Assembly (NCBI RefSeq): GCF_014117265.1
Contig: NZ_CP059833.1
Span: forward strand, 496,001-560,000
From: Corynebacterium hindlerae
Lineage (GTDB): Bacteria > Actinomycetota > Actinomycetes > Mycobacteriales > Mycobacteriaceae
Reading direction: 5' to 3'
DNA length: 64,000 bases
The first letter of the stretch is position 1; every line of letters begins with the position of its first letter. Of this stretch, positions 43,730-51,980 are shown piece after piece. Position numbers and translations under genes: made by a program. Below the pieces are notes generated by a model. That model worked only from the letters and a program-made list of their open reading frames with translations. It was not told the origin of the DNA and did not search any database.

Positions 43730-45199
43730 ATGACTTACTACACCCACCGTCCAGAACTGCACATCACCGCTGAGCAGGGCATTTTGAACGCCCCTGCTGG
43801 TGTGCTCCGCAGCGGTGACCATTGGCACATGTTCCACCAGTACCAACCACAATTGGATGCTCCGGCACGGTGGGCGCACCAGTTTGCGGACCGGTTGCCG
43901 TTCGATTGGGACATCTGCGATGACGCCCTCGCACCGGAAGAGGGGGAAGTGCAGCTGCGCGCGGGAGCTGTCATCGGTACCCGCAGTGGCGCGGTGGAGC
44001 TGTACTTCACCTCGATCACCCCAACGGGAACCTCCATTCACGCAGCGGTCATTGAGGATATCGACGATACCCTGGAAGACATCTCGGATGACGCTTTGGC
44101 CGTCGATAAGCACGTGCGTCGCGTGGGGCAGGTCGTTGGCAACCAGGGTGAGTTCAATGATTTCCGCTCCCCGTGCGTTGTCCCGCGGTGGGACTTCGAT
44201 GAGGTGTCCGGAGAGCCCTTGAAGGGATGGCTGATGCTCGCTGTGACGGGTCATCAAGATCATCCTCAGTTGGTTGTGCTGGATTCTTACGACCGCCGGG
44301 ACTGGAATTTGCGGGGACCACTGACCTTCGACGGTACCTCCGGCCTGGAGGCGGTAGAGCGACTAGTCAGCCCACGTATCATCCGCTTGCAGGACGAAGT
44401 CGACGGCACGGTGTACGACGCTCTCCTCGTCACTATCGAGCACGAAGGCATTGACATTTCCGGCTACCTCATTGGCCGACTCAAGGGCACAACCTTCCAG
44501 GTAAAAACCCCGTTCACGCGCCTGGATTTCGGCCACGATTTCACCCGGCCACGCAATACCAACATTGCCTTGCCGGACATCCCTGAAACCCCCGACTACA
44601 CCTCCGCGCACCTTTTCGGGCTAATGAACGGAATCGGGCGCTACGACGACCCGAGCCAACACCTCAGCCTCACCGAAGAGGGCTGGGCCAACTGCCTCAC
44701 CCTGCCACGCGTAGCCACCCTGCAGGACGGACTGATTTATCAAACCCCCGCCCCAGGCCTACCGACTGCCATTCGCAGCTCCGATCGCGCCTGCATGTAC
44801 ACCGGACTCATCGATACCTCCGCCACCAATGCTGAGGTACGCGTCGCGCTTATCGACGACCAAGGCCGCACCGCCGCGGTCATTGCGCATCAGGGAGACC
44901 TGCTTACTTTTGACCGGTCAATGAATCCCCACCACACCGGGGATCACATCGCAGAAGGTCCACTGATCGCCGCGGACACCGATGCGCTAACCATCATCGT
45001 GGACGGTTCAGCCGTGGAGGTGTACGCCGACGGCGGTGCGATGACCATGGCAAGTCGCCTCTACGCGCAGTCCCGCATCGTCGATTTCCAGGTGACAGTC
45101 GTGGGCGAAGCGGTCATCGAGCAGGAAACCGCGATCTTCCCGCTCGAAGCACCGAAGATTCACGGCATTGAGCCAGCCTTCCCCGGCGAGGACAACTAA
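43730..45199 (+). CDS. GH32-fold protein lacking the catalytic acids
   Basis: A 489-residue protein with the layout of GH32 beta-fructosidases: a five-blade propeller (about 10-320) and a C-terminal beta sandwich (about 340-480). The three signature sites are present but altered: NDPNG is NAPAG (about residue 20-24), FRDP is FRSP and the ECP motif is VSP, so nucleophile, stabiliser and acid/base are all lost. No signal peptide is present. The start is ATG 43730 with GAAGGAAA upstream. It stands directly after glgA. It may bind a sugar or act as a regulator; hydrolysis seems unlikely. Confidence 0.8.
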   Translation: MTYYTHRPELHITAEQGILNAPAGVLRSGDHWHMFHQYQPQLDAPARWAHQFADRLPFDWDICDDALAPEEGEVQLRAGAVIGTRSGAVELYFTSITPTGTSIHAAVIEDIDDTLEDISDDALAVDKHVRRVGQVVGNQGEFNDFRSPCVVPRWDFDEVSGEPLKGWLMLAVTGHQDHPQLVVLDSYDRRDWNLRGPLTFDGTSGLEAVERLVSPRIIRLQDEVDGTVYDALLVTIEHEGIDISGYLIGRLKGTTFQVKTPFTRLDFGHDFTRPRNTNIALPDIPETPDYTSAHLFGLMNGIGRYDDPSQHLSLTEEGWANCLTLPRVATLQDGLIYQTPAPGLPTAIRSSDRACMYTGLIDTSATNAEVRVALIDDQGRTAAVIAHQGDLLTFDRSMNPHHTGDHIAEGPLIAADTDALTIIVDGSAVEVYADGGAMTMASRLYAQSRIVDFQVTVVGEAVIEQETAIFPLEAPKIHGIEPAFPGEDN

Positions 45200-45210
45200 C
45201 TCGTCTGTCC

Positions 45211-46077
45211 CTAGGCCCGGCGCAGGCGGGTGATCTGCGCTTTGGCCGTCACAGTCATCTTGTCCGGCAGCTTCGCGATCCTGCGGGCCAGTTCCTCCTT
45301 TTCAATGTGTCGCGCAGAAGGGCTCATGCCGATCTGCGCCGCAATGGAGTCACGGTCCAGCTCCATGGGGAATTCAATGAGGGTGTCCTCCCCCACCCGG
45401 GTCAGGAACCCCTGGGACTTCTCCAGCAAGTGGTCAATTTTTCCTTCTTCCACGCCAATGATCCCCAGTGGCTCGCGCAGCTCATCCAGGTGGCCGGGAT
45501 GAGCGGTCAGCACGATCACCTCGCCGTTTTCGCGGAGGATCCGGGCAAACTCCTGCGGATTGCGCGGCGCGAAAATAACAGTAATGACATCAACTGAGTT
45601 GTCCCGGATCGGCAGGCGCTGCCACGCATCAGCAACCACGGCCCCCACGCGTGGGTGACACTTAGCCAGGTGCTTTGCTGCAGGTACGGAAACGTCGATG
45701 CCGACGCCACGCGAATCCGCCACATCATCCAGGGCATGCGCTAGGTAGTAGCCGGTACCGGCACCAATTTCGACGATCACCGGGTGGTGGTCATCCGATA
45801 CTCCTGCGTCGTCAAGCACCTGGTGGATATGCTCGGAGACAGCTTCCACGAAGGGGGCAAAGTGCCCCCGAGACAGGAACGTTTCCCGCGACTGAACCAT
45901 CGCTGCATCATCACCGGTATGTTTCAGGCCTTCGCCCGCGATCAACGACACGTACCCTTGGCGGGCAACATCAAAGCTATGGCCGCTGGTCGAAATGACG
46001 CGGCGATCGTCGTCGGTAAGCTGCAGGTCGGTGCCGTCGGTCGGGTCGGCAAGAATGTCGATGATGTCACGCAGCAT
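45211..46077 (-). CDS. RlmA-like 23S rRNA (guanine-N1) methyltransferase
   Basis: A 288-residue SAM-dependent methyltransferase. Motif I is IVEIGAGTGYYLAH and the later VITVIFAPRNPQEFARIL is typical of RlmA-type rRNA methyltransferases. The N-terminal zinc ribbon of RlmAI is not evident (no CxxC pairs), so zinc is probably not bound. The start is ATG 46077 (MLRDIIDIL); the longer frame to 46140 has no homologous content. Its 3' end faces the GH32-like gene 11 bases away. Confidence 0.83.
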   Translation of the reverse strand: MLRDIIDILADPTDGTDLQLTDDDRRVISTSGHSFDVARQGYVSLIAGEGLKHTGDDAAMVQSRETFLSRGHFAPFVEAVSEHIHQVLDDAGVSDDHHPVIVEIGAGTGYYLAHALDDVADSRGVGIDVSVPAAKHLAKCHPRVGAVVADAWQRLPIRDNSVDVITVIFAPRNPQEFARILRENGEVIVLTAHPGHLDELREPLGIIGVEEGKIDHLLEKSQGFLTRVGEDTLIEFPMELDRDSIAAQIGMSPSARHIEKEELARRIAKLPDKMTVTAKAQITRLRRA

Positions 46078-46106
46078 CTGCGCACCTTTCGTTAAAGCAT
46101 GGGAAT

Positions 46107-46138
46107 AAAAAAGACACCACGAAAACAGGCGTGGTGTC
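46107..46138 (-). terminator. Terminator of the DUF3117 gene
   Basis: On the minus strand GACACCACG and CGTGGTGTC (46113-46121 and 46130-46138) form a nine-base stem around an eight-base loop, followed by TTTTTT. Confidence 0.88.
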
Positions 46139-46152
46139 ACGACAGGGAAAAG

Positions 46153-46320
46153 TTAGCTGGAAGCCTCTACGAGCAACGCACCAAGCTCGGCTGCCTCTTC
46201 CTTGTTAAGTTCGACCACCAGGCGGCCGCCACCGTCAGTTGGAATACGCATTACGATCTTCCGGCCTTCTTCGACCGCTTCCATCGGACCGTTGCCTGTC
46301 CTTGGCTTCATGGCTGCCAC
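46153..46320 (-). CDS. DUF3117 protein
   Basis: A 55-residue protein starting MAAMKPRTGNGPMEAVEEGR and ending in LGALLVEASS, read from GTG 46320 to TAA. It closely follows the well-conserved actinobacterial DUF3117 family (mycobacterial Rv1211): MAAMKPRTG, the GGGRLVVEL strand and the AAELG helix are all there. Function is unknown. It has its own terminator downstream, and lies between the rRNA methyltransferase and the DivIVA-domain genes. Confidence 0.92.
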   Translation of the reverse strand: MAAMKPRTGNGPMEAVEEGRKIVMRIPTDGGGRLVVELNKEEAAELGALLVEASS

Positions 46321-46387
46321 GATGAGTCAGCTCCTATTCTTTAAAAGCGTGTGTCCTTAACTGACCATCCTAGTTCAAAACACACTG

Positions 46388-46442
46388 CCGTGAGTTAGGT
46401 GAAATTAAAAACACCAGGTCCCTGCCCTATTATCACTCACGG
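46388..46442. repeat. Inverted repeat upstream of DUF3117
   Basis: CCGTGAGT (46388-46395) and ACTCACGG (46435-46442) pair across a 39-base AT-rich loop, in the gap between the DivIVA-domain gene's end and the DUF3117 start. It might be a weak terminator; no run of T is present. Confidence 0.4.
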
Positions 46443-46451
46443 AATTTAAAA

Positions 46452-46754
46452 CTATGGCACAATCCCTGGTTTTTTAGTCGCTGTGGCAAGCTCGGCCCGT
46501 GCCTCATCTAGTTGGGTAATGAGCTGCTCCAATACGGCGTCAACCTGGTCCTGGCGGTACCCGCGCAGGACAGTATCGAAGCGCACCACATCATATTGCT
46601 GCTGGGCCACGGCCTCTCTGTTGAGTTCTTGCAGGTCAAGGTTGTCCACCAACGGTGGCATGATTTCTCCCCGACCAAAGGCCTTACCGAACACCACCGT
46701 GAGCACGGCGACCACAACAGCCAAGCCCACCAAGTACGACATCCACACGAGCAC
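46452..46754 (-). CDS. DivIVA-domain membrane protein
   Basis: A 100-residue protein with one N-terminal membrane helix (YLVGLAVVVAVLTVVFGKAF) and a DivIVA-like segment (YDVVRFDTVLRGYRQDQVDAVLEQL), a motif that DivIVA proteins use to bind membranes and to coil. The remainder is a short coiled coil. It follows gpgS by 36 bases and probably lies in the same leftward transcript. A link to polar growth is plausible but not shown. Confidence 0.84.
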   Translation of the reverse strand: MLVWMSYLVGLAVVVAVLTVVFGKAFGRGEIMPPLVDNLDLQELNREAVAQQQYDVVRFDTVLRGYRQDQVDAVLEQLITQLDEARAELATATKKPGIVP

Positions 46755-46790
46755 GACGGCGACCTTTCACAGTCCGACAACAGCTATTCG

Positions 46791-47561
46791 TCATAGCGTA
46801 GCAAGGGGTGGGCGCTGCTCGGGGCACTGAGCAGGTGTGAGCACTTCCTCACGCAGACCGGGCACCCGTGACAGCACCGTGGCCACCACCACGTCCGCCA
46901 TGGGCGCCAACTCAGCAAGGGGCCGATTCCGGTGGTGCCGGGCTCCCAAATCAACCTGAGCTATTGCCGCTACCCCGCGCAGCTGCGCGACGTCCAGTAG
47001 GATCCCCACCTCCACGCCATAACCTGCGGTGAACGGCAGCTGCCTGGCGATGTCCCGCCTAATCGCATATTCCCCAGATAGGGGTTGGGCAATGCCAGCC
47101 AATTCCGGAAACAGCTGCCGGAGCAAGGGCTTGGCGGCCAGTTCGGTGACCCGGCCGCCGCCAGTTCGGGCGCCATGAAACCCGCGCTCGTAACGGGCTT
47201 TCACCAGCTGGATTTCGGGGTTGGCGAAGGGCTGTACCAGGTCACGCACCAGGTGGGCACGTGGCTGGATCAAGTCAGCGTCCACAAATGCGATGAACTC
47301 GCCACGCGCCGCCGCCACGCCTCGCCAAAGCGCCTCTCCTTTTCCCGGAACCGGTGGGATCTGAGGCAGGATGTCGCGCCAATTCAACACCGTAGCCCCC
47401 GCCTGCGCTGCTACGTGTGCGGTGCGGTCGGTGGAATCGGAGTCGATCACGAGTACCTCACAGGGATCGTCGGCACGAACGGAAGCCACCACCTCCCCCA
47501 CTGTCGCTTCTTCATTCAGCGCTGGAATGACCACGCTCGTGCGCGCCAGAAGTTCGTTCAC
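46791..47561 (-). CDS. gpgS: Glucosyl-3-phosphoglycerate synthase
   Basis: A 256-residue GT81/GT-A glycosyltransferase that joins glucose from an NDP-glucose to 3-phosphoglycerate, the first step to glucosylglycerate and methylglucose lipopolysaccharides. Motifs are SVVIPALNEEATVGEVV, IDSDSTDRT and the metal-binding D94-A-D96. The start overlaps the folP2 stop by four bases (ATGA). In mycobacteria the two genes are likewise adjacent. Confidence 0.9.
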   Translation of the reverse strand: MNELLARTSVVIPALNEEATVGEVVASVRADDPCEVLVIDSDSTDRTAHVAAQAGATVLNWRDILPQIPPVPGKGEALWRGVAAARGEFIAFVDADLIQPRAHLVRDLVQPFANPEIQLVKARYERGFHGARTGGGRVTELAAKPLLRQLFPELAGIAQPLSGEYAIRRDIARQLPFTAGYGVEVGILLDVAQLRGVAAIAQVDLGARHHRNRPLAELAPMADVVVATVLSRVPGLREEVLTPAQCPEQRPPLATL

Positions 47562-48430
47562 ACCAGACCTCGGATGGTGCGCTTCGGGGGCACAATCCCA
47601 GCGATGGCGCCAGTCATATGAATCACGTCAATGGTTTCCTTTACTTGATGTGCCCGGAACGCCGCCACGCCACGGGCCGCTGACCAGGCGGTAGCCGCGA
47701 GAGTCCCGGGGACCCGCTCGCTCACGTCCCGTCCCACAGTCTCACCCACAAAGTCCTTGTTCGACAGCGCCATCAACACAGGCCACCCAGTAGCTACGAT
47801 CTCGTCGATGCGCCGCAGTAGCTCCAGGCCATGGAACGTGTTCTTGCCAAAATCGTGGGTGGGATCGATAAACACCAGGTTTTCGGGCACGCCACAGGCC
47901 ACGGCACGTTCGGCCTGGCGGGTGGTTTCCGCAATCACGTCGGCCACCACGTCGTCGTAATGCACGCGGTACGGGCGGGTGCGTGGGATCGCGCCACCGG
48001 TGTGCGAACAGACGTACCCCACTCGGTGTTGCCCCGCTACTGCTACCAGTTCTGGGTCGTGCCCAGCCCACGTGTCATTGACTAGTGTGGCGCCCGCGGC
48101 GATGGCGCAGTCCGCAACCTCACTGCGCCAAGTATCCACGGAGATCGCTACCCCTGGGCAGCGCTGATGCAGCTCTGCGATCAAGGGGACAACTCGATCG
48201 ATTTCCGCTGCGGCGTCGACAAGCGGCCCTGGCCCCGCCTTCACCCCGCCGATGTCAATGATGCGCGCGCCCTGCTCAGCCGCCGCCACCGCCGCTTGCA
48301 CTGCCTTATCGACGGCAAACGTCGCACCCTTGTCGTAAAAGGAATCGGGGGTTCTATTCACGATCGCCATGACCACCGCTAACTCCGGGCGTGCGGGATC
48401 AGCGAACCCGGATCTCACATGAGGCTTCAT
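47558..48430 (-). CDS. folP2: Dihydropteroate synthase paralogue FolP2
   Basis: A 290-residue TIM barrel of the DHPS family. MAIVNRTPDSF is near the canonical pterin site, but the second signature reads DIGGVKAGPG instead of DIGGESTRPG, and the sulfonamide-site SRK region reads SNKDF. Mycobacterial FolP2 shows the same departures and lacks DHPS activity. The protein therefore probably does something related to the neighbouring gpgS. It is 1 base from the LOG gene, so the three are one operon. Confidence 0.88.
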   Translation of the reverse strand: MKPHVRSGFADPARPELAVVMAIVNRTPDSFYDKGATFAVDKAVQAAVAAAEQGARIIDIGGVKAGPGPLVDAAAEIDRVVPLIAELHQRCPGVAISVDTWRSEVADCAIAAGATLVNDTWAGHDPELVAVAGQHRVGYVCSHTGGAIPRTRPYRVHYDDVVADVIAETTRQAERAVACGVPENLVFIDPTHDFGKNTFHGLELLRRIDEIVATGWPVLMALSNKDFVGETVGRDVSERVPGTLAATAWSAARGVAAFRAHQVKETIDVIHMTGAIAGIVPPKRTIRGLV

Positions 48431-49258
48431 CTAAGCGTTGCTCATCCCTGCAGCGACCTCTGAGGCCTCGGAGGCCTGCCCACCCACGGCTGGCTCTCCC
48501 TGTCGCAAGTGCTCATGCTCATCGACGATGAACTCGATGGCTTCCTCCACGGAATCCGTCACCACAAACAAATCCGTGTCCTTGTCGCTGATCATTCCTT
48601 CACCGATCAGGCGATCCTTGATCCATTCCACTAGTCCGCCCCAGAACTCGGTGCCGATCAGCACGATGGGATAGTTAGTGATCTTGCCGGTCTGCACCAT
48701 GCACAGCGCTTCAAACAGCTCGTCGAGCGTGCCAAAACCGCCCGGCAAGCACACGAACGCCTGCGAGTACTTCAGGAACATCGTCTTACGGACGAAGAAG
48801 TACCGAAAGTTTAAGCCCAAATCCACCCAGGCGTTAAGAGCCTGCTCATGCGGAAGCTCAATGCCCAGGCCCACCGATAGCCCGTCCGCTTCCGAAGCAC
48901 CACGGTTCGGAGCCTCCATCAATCCTGGTCCACCACCGGTGATGACTGCGTAGCCAGCCTTGACCAACTCCTCACCCAGGCGCTGCCCCTGCTCGTAGTA
49001 CGGGTGATCTTCCTTAATGCGGGCCGAACCGAACACAGTCACAGCCAGTGGCATCTCAGCCAACGCACCGAAACCGCTCACGAACTCGCTTTGAATACGC
49101 AGCACTCGCCAAGGATCGGTGTGCAGCCAGTCAATATTGTGCTGCTGGTCCAGCAGCCGCTGGTCCGTAGTACTTTCCTGAGGCCCAGCATGCCGCAACA
49201 ACACCGGGCCGCGCAGCATACGCTTCTTATCCTCGTTCGGGGTCTTGCTGGGCGCCAC
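48431..49258 (-). CDS. LOG-family protein (TIGR00730)
   Basis: A 275-residue Rossmann-fold protein. It shows GGGPGLMEAPNRGA and PGGFGTLDELFEAL, the PGGxGTxxE nucleotide-binding motif of the LOG family, some of whose members cleave the riboside 5'-monophosphates of cytokinins. Here the 5' part has a 40-residue N-terminal extension. The start is ATG 49258 and the gene heads the LOG-folP2-gpgS-DivIVA run. The true substrate is unknown. Confidence 0.88.
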   Translation of the reverse strand: MAPSKTPNEDKKRMLRGPVLLRHAGPQESTTDQRLLDQQHNIDWLHTDPWRVLRIQSEFVSGFGALAEMPLAVTVFGSARIKEDHPYYEQGQRLGEELVKAGYAVITGGGPGLMEAPNRGASEADGLSVGLGIELPHEQALNAWVDLGLNFRYFFVRKTMFLKYSQAFVCLPGGFGTLDELFEALCMVQTGKITNYPIVLIGTEFWGGLVEWIKDRLIGEGMISDKDTDLFVVTDSVEEAIEFIVDEHEHLRQGEPAVGGQASEASEVAAGMSNA

Positions 49259-49382
49259 TATGAACCTCTTTCAGTGCATCGTTGTTCACTTTGTCAGTAT
49301 TCGACGCTAGTGGTTTTCAGCATCCTTTGCTTGCCGAACCACCATTCATCGCTCTCGATACATGCTTTTGCGCAATACCCTT

Positions 49383-49388
49383 TAGACT
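49383..49388 (+). promoter_or_regulatory. -10 element of dapD (leaderless)
   Basis: TAGACT ends six bases before ATG 49395 with no Shine-Dalgarno sequence between. Confidence 0.45.
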
Positions 49389-49394
49389 GGACAT

Positions 49395-50333
49395 ATGACG
49401 ATTGTGGGCGCATTGGCAGACGGAATTGCAAACATCGCAGCCGACGGTACGGTTCTTGATACCTGGTACCCGGCACCCCAGCTGAAGCGTTGGCCGAAAA
49501 ATAATGTGCCAGAATCGGACACCGTTCGCCTCGGAGCTCAGGATCTCACACCAAAGATGCTGTCTCTGGTGGGAATAGATGAAGATCGCATGGTGGAGCA
49601 GGTAGCTGTTCGGACGCGGATCGCGGACCTAACGAAGCCTCCAGTGGACGCCCACGACGTATACCTTCGCCTTCATCTGCTCTCCCACCGACTGGTGGAA
49701 CCCGGAAAGATGAACATGGAAGGCTCCCTGCGGATTTTGGCTACTGTGGTGTGGACCAACAAGGGCCCCTGCCTTCCCACGAACTTTGAATACGTCCGTC
49801 GCGCGCTGCGGTCCCGTGGCTTGATTCACGTTTACGCCGTGGACAGGCTTCCTCGCATGGTCGATTATGTTGTTCCTTCTGGGATCCGTATCGCGGAAGC
49901 TGAGCGGGTCCGGCTGGGCGCTTACCTCGCGCCGGGCACCTCGGTACTGCGCGAAGGTTTCGTCTCTTTTAACGCGGGTTCGCTGGGGCCCGCGCGCATC
50001 GAGGGCCGTGTGTCGTCGTCGGTCGTTATTGACGAGGACTGCACCATCGAGCTGAGCGCAGTGTTGATGGGCTTGAAGGATAAGGATGGCAAACGCCACC
50101 CTCTCCGGGTAGGTAAGGGCTGCACGTTCGGGGTGGCTAGTGGCGTAATCGGTGTTGACCTGGGCAATAACTGTCATATCGGCACGAACCTGATCATCGA
50201 ACCGGTTACCAGCCTATACTTCCCAGACACTGATTCCATCGCTCCGGCCAGCAGCATCGCTGGCCAGGATAATTGGATGATCCTCAGGGAAGCGCACCAC
50301 CCAGAACCGGTGGCTCGCCAAATAACTCCTTAG
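49395..50333 (+). CDS. dapD: Tetrahydrodipicolinate N-succinyltransferase
   Basis: DapD transfers succinyl from succinyl-CoA to tetrahydrodipicolinate in the lysine/diaminopimelate pathway. The 312-residue protein follows the mycobacterial/corynebacterial form, with an N-terminal domain, a left-handed beta helix (hexapeptide repeats, about 165-280, e.g. RLGAYLAPGTS and CTIELSAVLMG) and a short tail. The second succinyl-pathway enzyme here, dapC, is encoded at 55764. The start is ATG 49395. Confidence 0.94.
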   Translation: MTIVGALADGIANIAADGTVLDTWYPAPQLKRWPKNNVPESDTVRLGAQDLTPKMLSLVGIDEDRMVEQVAVRTRIADLTKPPVDAHDVYLRLHLLSHRLVEPGKMNMEGSLRILATVVWTNKGPCLPTNFEYVRRALRSRGLIHVYAVDRLPRMVDYVVPSGIRIAEAERVRLGAYLAPGTSVLREGFVSFNAGSLGPARIEGRVSSSVVIDEDCTIELSAVLMGLKDKDGKRHPLRVGKGCTFGVASGVIGVDLGNNCHIGTNLIIEPVTSLYFPDTDSIAPASSIAGQDNWMILREAHHPEPVARQITP

Positions 50334-50402
50334 CTGCTCCATTACCCTGGTTTTCATTTCTGCGCGCCCCATCACCCCTAAATTTGGGGAAAATGGGACA
50401 GT

Positions 50403-50431
50403 TTGTCTCGTTTTTCGCGGGTTTTTAATAC
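50403..50431 (+). promoter_or_regulatory. Promoter of the first amino-acid permease
   Basis: TTGTCT (50403-50408) and TAATAC (50426-50431) are separated by 17 bases. Transcription would start near 50438, about 35 bases before the ATG. Confidence 0.55.
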
Positions 50432-50472
50432 TCAAGTTGGTGAATGTTATGCACGCACGGAATAGTTAAGAC

Positions 50473-51843
50473 ATGACAATTGCGGAACGCACTAAAACTG
50501 ACTTGGGTCACGGGCTAAAGACCCGCCATCTCACAATGATGGGCCTCGGCTCGGCGATTGGCGCCGGCCTGTTTTTGGGCACCGGCGTGGGCATTCAACT
50601 TGCCGGCCCTGCAGTCTTGCTTGCATACATTGCAGCAGGCATCATCGTTATCTTCGTGATGCAGATGCTCGGTGAAATGGCCGCGGCACGCCCAGCATCC
50701 GGATCCTTTTCCACCTACGCCGAAATGGCCTTCGGCCACTGGGCTGGCTTTACCCTCGGCTGGCTGTACTGGTTCATGCTTGTGATGGTGATGGGCGCCG
50801 AAATGACCGGAGCTGCCGCCATCATGAGTAGCTGGTTCGGCGTTGACCCGTGGATTCCCGCCCTGGTCTGCGTGGTGGGTTTCGCCGTCGTGAACCTCAT
50901 GCAGGTGCGTGGCTTCGGCGAGTTTGAGTTCTGGTTCGCTTTTATCAAGGTCGCCGTCATTATCGTGTTCCTGGCGATCTCGGTCTTGATGATTTTCGGG
51001 CTCCTCCCAGGCACCGAGTTTGTGGGAACCAAGAACTTTATTGGTGACAGCGGCTTCATGCCGAACGGCATCACCGGTGTTGCCGCGGGCCTGCTGGCAG
51101 TTGCCTTCGCGTTCGGCGGTATCGAAATTGTCACCATTGCCGCTGCGGAATCCGAAAACCCTTCTGCAGCAATCGGCACCGCGGTGCGTTCCGTGATCTG
51201 GCGTATCTCCCTGTTCTACCTCGGCTCTGTGCTCGCGATTTGCTTCCTGCTACCGTACGACGAAATCGGCGGCGCAAAGACCGCTGCGGAGTCCCCATTC
51301 ACTATCATCCTGGGGCAGGCTGGCATTCCTGGTATCGCTCAGATCATGGAAGCCGTCATCGTCCTGGCGCTGCTCTCGGCATTCAATGCTCAGATCTACG
51401 CCACCTCCCGCCTGGTGTACGCCTTGGCAGAGAAGAAGGATGCTCCGGCGTTCTTCGCCAAGCTCAACGCCGCAAAGGTTCCTAACAACGCCGTGTTGCT
51501 CTCCATGGTCTTTGCCTTCGCGTCTGTTGGCCTACAGTACTGGAACCCAGCTGGTCTGCTCACGTTCCTTCTCAATGCTGTTGGCGGCTGCTTGATCGTC
51601 ATCTGGCTCATGATTTGCTTTAGCCACCTGCGGTTGCACCGCGAGATGGAAGCCAACGGCGAGCTCAGCGTACGGATGTGGGGTTTCCCAGCCCTGCCAT
51701 GGCTGACTGTCATCGCACTGATCGGCCTGACCGTGTTGATGTTGTTTGATGAGTCCGCACGTGGCCAAATCACCTCCGTCACCATCGTGACCTTGGTGCT
51801 GGTGGCATTGAGCTTCACCACGCGCAACAAGAACAAAATTTAG
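50473..51843 (+). CDS. Amino-acid permease (AroP/APC family)
   Basis: A 456-residue, twelve-helix APC transporter. TRHLTMMGLGSAIGAGLFLGTG at the start of helix 1 is the family signature; the helix 3/8 regions are typical of AroP/GabP-type proteins. AroP-like genes lie next to dapD in C. glutamicum, which supports an aromatic-amino-acid role, but substrate cannot be read from sequence. A 17-base-spaced promoter and a strong terminator frame it. Confidence 0.9.
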   Translation: MTIAERTKTDLGHGLKTRHLTMMGLGSAIGAGLFLGTGVGIQLAGPAVLLAYIAAGIIVIFVMQMLGEMAAARPASGSFSTYAEMAFGHWAGFTLGWLYWFMLVMVMGAEMTGAAAIMSSWFGVDPWIPALVCVVGFAVVNLMQVRGFGEFEFWFAFIKVAVIIVFLAISVLMIFGLLPGTEFVGTKNFIGDSGFMPNGITGVAAGLLAVAFAFGGIEIVTIAAAESENPSAAIGTAVRSVIWRISLFYLGSVLAICFLLPYDEIGGAKTAAESPFTIILGQAGIPGIAQIMEAVIVLALLSAFNAQIYATSRLVYALAEKKDAPAFFAKLNAAKVPNNAVLLSMVFAFASVGLQYWNPAGLLTFLLNAVGGCLIVIWLMICFSHLRLHREMEANGELSVRMWGFPALPWLTVIALIGLTVLMLFDESARGQITSVTIVTLVLVALSFTTRNKNKI

Positions 51844-51859
51844 TTCTTCTCCCCACTTC

Positions 51860-51899
51860 GCGGGTCCAACAGTTTTTTTACATGTTGGACCCGCCTTTT
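51860..51899 (+). terminator. Terminator of the first permease
   Basis: GCGGGTCCAACA and TGTTGGACCCGC are perfect 12-base arms (51860-51871 and 51883-51894) around an 11-base T-rich loop, followed by CTTTT. Confidence 0.92.
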
Positions 51900-51980
51900 C
51901 GTGCCCGAAGCTCACCCTTTACACTGCACATGTGGTGTCACATCACCTCACGTCCCCGCGATCATGAAAGTTAGCGAACT

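Noticed and set aside
43730..45199. Annotation as an active sucrose or levan hydrolase
   Set aside because: All three GH32 catalytic carboxylate motifs are replaced.
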